Shown here piece after piece: positions 4,978-7,330 of a stretch of 7,330 nt of DNA (position 1 is the stretch's first letter; each line of letters begins with the position of its first letter). Source of the DNA: an uncultured Lachnospiraceae bacterium (GTDB lineage: Bacteria > Bacillota_A > Clostridia > Lachnospirales > Lachnospiraceae); the NCBI GenBank assembly GCA_902796775.1, contig CADBQK010000215.1:1-7330 (forward strand). The letters run 5' to 3'. The notes beneath the pieces were generated by a model that saw only the letters and a list, made by a program, of their open reading frames with translations, was not told where the DNA came from and did not search any database. The position numbers were made by a program, and so were the translations under genes.

Positions 4978-6341
4978 TGGCAGTAACGAAGATATGGCCA
5001 GTACGCAAGAGCTTTGCTGCGCCGATTGATTATGTGCAGAACGATGAGAAGACCGCCAATCCTGAAATCGGGAAAGGAGCTCCCGAAATGTCTGAGGAAT
5101 CCAGGCAGGCACTTGAGGACGTCATCGAGTATGCAGCTCATGAAGACAAGACGCAGATGAAGTTCTTCGTTAGCACGCTCAACTGCAATAAGCGGTACGC
5201 ACGCGATGAATTTCTGACAGTCAAGAAGCGGTTCAACAAGGAAGGTGGTATCGTTGCCTTCCATGGCTATCAGAGCTTCGCTCCCGGCGAAGCAACTCCG
5301 GAGCAGGCACACGAGATCGGAGTGCAGCTGGCAAGAGAACTCTGGGGGGACCGATTTCAGGTAGTCATTGCCACCCATCTTGATCGAGAGCACCTTCATA
5401 ACCATTTTGTGCTGAACTCGATTTCATTCAAGGATGGCAAGCGCTATCACGACTGCAAGGATACTTACCGATTGATGCGCGAGACATCCGACAGGCTCTG
5501 CAGGGAGCAAGGCCTTTCTATAGTCGAAGAGCCTAAGGGAAAGGGGGTGCGCCAGTACCTGTACAACATGGAGAAGGCGGGGATGCCGACAAGGTATAAC
5601 ATTGCTCGTCAGGCAATCGACGAGTCTATATCACTCAGCCTCAATCTTGAAGAGTTCAAGGCGGAACTCAGAAAGCGCGGCTATATCTACAGGTTTGATC
5701 CGAATCGCAAGTACTGGACCGTGACTCCGCCCGGATGGAAGAAGTCTATCAGGACGCACAATCTCGGTGAGGAGTATACGCGCGAAAGCATCGAGCGGCG
5801 TATCTATGAAAACGATCCGTCAGTCAGGACTGAAAGGCTGAGACAGCAGTACCGCATTCCCAACAACTACAATCTGCGCCGGCGTATCGACCGCATCATG
5901 GGACGCAGCGGACTGGAGAGGCTTTACCTGCGATATTGCTATGAGCTTGGCATATTACCGAAGTATACGCAGAATCCTACTAAGCTTCACATAGTCCTGA
6001 AGGAGGATCTTCTGAAATGCGATCAGTACTCCGAACAGGCTAAGCTGCTGTCGAAGTACCATGTGAGCACAGATGAGGATCTGGCTCAGACTGTGGCGGA
6101 TATAAAGGAGAGGATGACTGAACTTGGCAGCGAACGCGACGAACTCAGAAGAGTCGCCAAACGCGTGCTTCCAGAAGAGGACATTGCCAAAGCTAAGGAG
6201 GGGATACGTGAGCTCACGGCAGAAATCAGGCAGCTTCGTCACGAACTGAAGGTGTGTGACGAGGTCCGTGAAAGATCGGCACATGTAGAAGAGAATCTCA
6301 GGATAGTCGATGCGGACCGGAAAAAGGAGAGAGAACGTTAG
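4977..6341 (+). CDS. MOBP-type relaxase / mobilization nuclease
   Basis: A 454-residue relaxase of the MobA/VirD2-like family (relaxase domain, about residues 1-250). Motif I is the IDYVQNDEKT segment; Y19 is the expected catalytic tyrosine that attaches to the 5' end of the nicked strand. The AHEIGVQLARELWG helix (111-124) and motif III, H134-x-D136-x-x-H139-x-H141-N-H143, with the metal-binding histidines, are all present, followed by FVLNS. The middle part (about 200-330) has basic, arginine-rich segments suited to DNA binding. Residues about 360-445 are a long charged coiled coil, as in full-length family members, and the end is strongly basic. Nothing points to inactivation. It is coupled to mobC and followed 21 bases later by pcfB, a standard order in clostridial integrative elements. 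A related but dead fragment lies at 3713-3961. Cleavage specificity cannot be read from sequence. Confidence 0.93.
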   Translation: MAVTKIWPVRKSFAAPIDYVQNDEKTANPEIGKGAPEMSEESRQALEDVIEYAAHEDKTQMKFFVSTLNCNKRYARDEFLTVKKRFNKEGGIVAFHGYQSFAPGEATPEQAHEIGVQLARELWGDRFQVVIATHLDREHLHNHFVLNSISFKDGKRYHDCKDTYRLMRETSDRLCREQGLSIVEEPKGKGVRQYLYNMEKAGMPTRYNIARQAIDESISLSLNLEEFKAELRKRGYIYRFDPNRKYWTVTPPGWKKSIRTHNLGEEYTRESIERRIYENDPSVRTERLRQQYRIPNNYNLRRRIDRIMGRSGLERLYLRYCYELGILPKYTQNPTKLHIVLKEDLLKCDQYSEQAKLLSKYHVSTDEDLAQTVADIKERMTELGSERDELRRVAKRVLPEEDIAKAKEGIRELTAEIRQLRHELKVCDEVRERSAHVEENLRIVDADRKKERER

Positions 6342-6362
6342 AAACAGGAAGGAGTTGATGCT

Positions 6363-7205
6363 ATGAATCCGGGAGGAGATGCAGCTGAACAGGTAGTGAG
6401 GCTGTCACTTGAAGGTGTTGAGGTAGCGGCCAGGATATCCGGCAACGGAGCCAAGAACATTGCTTTGCTGCTGTATGCCGCACTCAAGGAAGAAAAGAAG
6501 ACCAAGGGCAAAGCGAGACTGACCAACATGCTTAAGTCCGGCAAGGAACTCAAGGTCTATACGATCACAAACAAAGACCTCGCTAAGTTCTCACAGGAGG
6601 CCAAACGCTACGGTGTGCTCTACTGTGTGCTGAAAGACCGTAATAACAAGGATCCTAATGCAGCAGTAGACGTAATTGCAAGAGCAGAGGATGCCAGCAA
6701 GATCCAGAGGATCACAGAGCGATTCAGGCTTGCAACTGTAGACAAGGCTGATGTGTCACTGGACGTCCAGAGGGACAAGGACAGAATCTTTCCTAAGGAC
6801 AACAATTCTGTGAGAGAAGCGCTCAGCGGAGGACACCCGGAGGGACTGCTTGAAGGACAGCCTGATCCGGAGAGGACTCTCCCACCGATAGATGATGCTG
6901 AACGTTCAGCCGGGAGGCGCATTATGGGAGAACCCAGAAAAGAGGAGCAGGAGGTAAACCCCTCTTTGGCAAAGACAGACCGAGACCATCTGTCCGCGCC
7001 AAGCTCAACGCAGGCAGACCGATCAAGTGGCTACCGTGGGAAAACTGAAAGGCCATCCGTCAGGGAGAAGCTTGAAGTGTACAAGGCTGAGATAGCGCTT
7101 GCCAAAAGGGAGAGAGCAAAGGATGTGGTCTCGAAAGGTATTGAAGCAGCAAAGGATGCTGCTAAAGCGGTGCCTATACCCAGGGCGCCGGGAAAGGAAA
7201 GGTAA
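6363..7205 (+). CDS. pcfB: PcfB family (DUF3801) conjugation protein
   Basis: A 280-residue protein. Residues 1-130 match the PcfB/DUF3801 core very well: GGDAAEQVVRLSLEGVEVAARISGNGAKNIA..., KTKGKARLTNMLKSGKELKVY, KRYGVLYCVLKDR and the RAEDASKI...FRLATVD end. In the pCF10 system PcfB acts as an adaptor or accessory of the relaxosome and coupling protein. Residues about 140-230 are polar, proline- and charge-rich and probably disordered. The last 50 residues are a basic helical tail containing VREKLEVYKAE. ATG 6363 has GAAGGAG at 6348-6354, 8 bases away. It follows the relaxase closely and precedes the next gene by 3 bases, so all are in one operon. The expected VirD4-type coupling protein is not in the window. 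Confidence 0.92.
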   Translation: MNPGGDAAEQVVRLSLEGVEVAARISGNGAKNIALLLYAALKEEKKTKGKARLTNMLKSGKELKVYTITNKDLAKFSQEAKRYGVLYCVLKDRNNKDPNAAVDVIARAEDASKIQRITERFRLATVDKADVSLDVQRDKDRIFPKDNNSVREALSGGHPEGLLEGQPDPERTLPPIDDAERSAGRRIMGEPRKEEQEVNPSLAKTDRDHLSAPSSTQADRSSGYRGKTERPSVREKLEVYKAEIALAKRERAKDVVSKGIEAAKDAAKAVPIPRAPGKER

Positions 7206-7208
7206 TAT

Positions 7209-7330
7209 ATGGCAGACAGAAATGACGTAAGCAGTATGGCTCCGGAAGAGTATTCAGAACTCAAAAGACAGGAGAAAGCTGAGGTGTTTGAACTGCTGTC
7301 CGCTGCAACGCAGAAACTGATCAGACCTGA
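7209..7330 (+). CDS. Probable ArdC-like protein, N-terminal fragment (cut by window end)
   Basis: The first 40 codons of a gene that runs off the window. It starts 3 bases after the pcfB stop, with GGAAAGGAAAGG upstream. The visible peptide (MADRNDVSSMAPEEYSELKR..., then VFELLSAATQKLIRP) resembles the start of ArdC-N-domain antirestriction proteins that often follow pcfB in clostridial elements, where a 'M.PEEY' opening and an 'LL.AAT..L' helix precede the first conserved motif. The diagnostic part lies beyond the end, so the family is a guess from context and short similarity; that it is a real gene is likely. Confidence 0.6.
   Translation, partial: MADRNDVSSMAPEEYSELKRQEKAEVFELLSAATQKLIRP

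Noticed and set aside
4621..5405. Two long minus-strand frames opposite mobC and the start of the relaxase
   Set aside because: They mirror two well-supported genes, have no recognisable domains, and would need promoters inside the relaxase gene.
1..7330. CRISPR array, tRNA, insertion sequence or att site
   Set aside because: No regularly spaced repeats, cloverleaf-like segment, transposase or integrase frame, or matching terminal repeats were seen.

Overview
The window looks like part of a conjugative or mobilizable element from a low-to-medium GC Firmicute, most likely a gut-type clostridium. The evidence is strong AGGAGG-type ribosome sites, TTG as an alternative start, and a MobC - relaxase - PcfB (DUF3801) gene order that is common in integrative elements of that group. 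Everything supportable is on the + strand. No tRNA, rRNA, CRISPR array, integrase or transposase is visible.

Layout. Positions 1-3614 are an AT-rich cargo block. It starts with a short inverted repeat and a small membrane-anchored protein of unknown function (79-477). Then come a YdjI-like SPFH protein with two C-terminal zinc ribbons (562-1785), a small zinc-ribbon protein (1817-2080), a coiled-coil protein with a YbjQ/UPF0145 domain (2094-2723), and a single-pass membrane protein with a SHOCT-like N-terminus and an outside domain (2859-3614). A terminator-like hairpin follows at 3653-3679.

Positions 3700-4048 are a scar region. It holds a decayed relaxase fragment (3713-3961) whose sequence resembles the intact relaxase downstream but whose metal-binding histidine motif is destroyed, followed by a strong hairpin.

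Positions 4049-7330 are the mobilization module, less AT-rich: a DUF3846 protein, a repeat-dense non-coding stretch that is the best oriT candidate (about 4508-4634), mobC (4651-4977), a MOBP-type relaxase overlapping it by one base (4977-6341), pcfB (6363-7205), and the first 40 codons of a probable ArdC-like protein cut by the window end.

How the genes work together. MobC and the relaxase should bind and nick the adjacent oriT, and PcfB should help dock the relaxosome to a coupling protein outside the window. The cargo genes look like a membrane-associated assembly (SPFH scaffold, zinc ribbons, YbjQ, transmembrane partner), possibly an envelope-stress or defence module; this is inferred from domain content only. 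A surprising detail is a 15-of-17 match to the phage T7 promoter just upstream of the SPFH gene.
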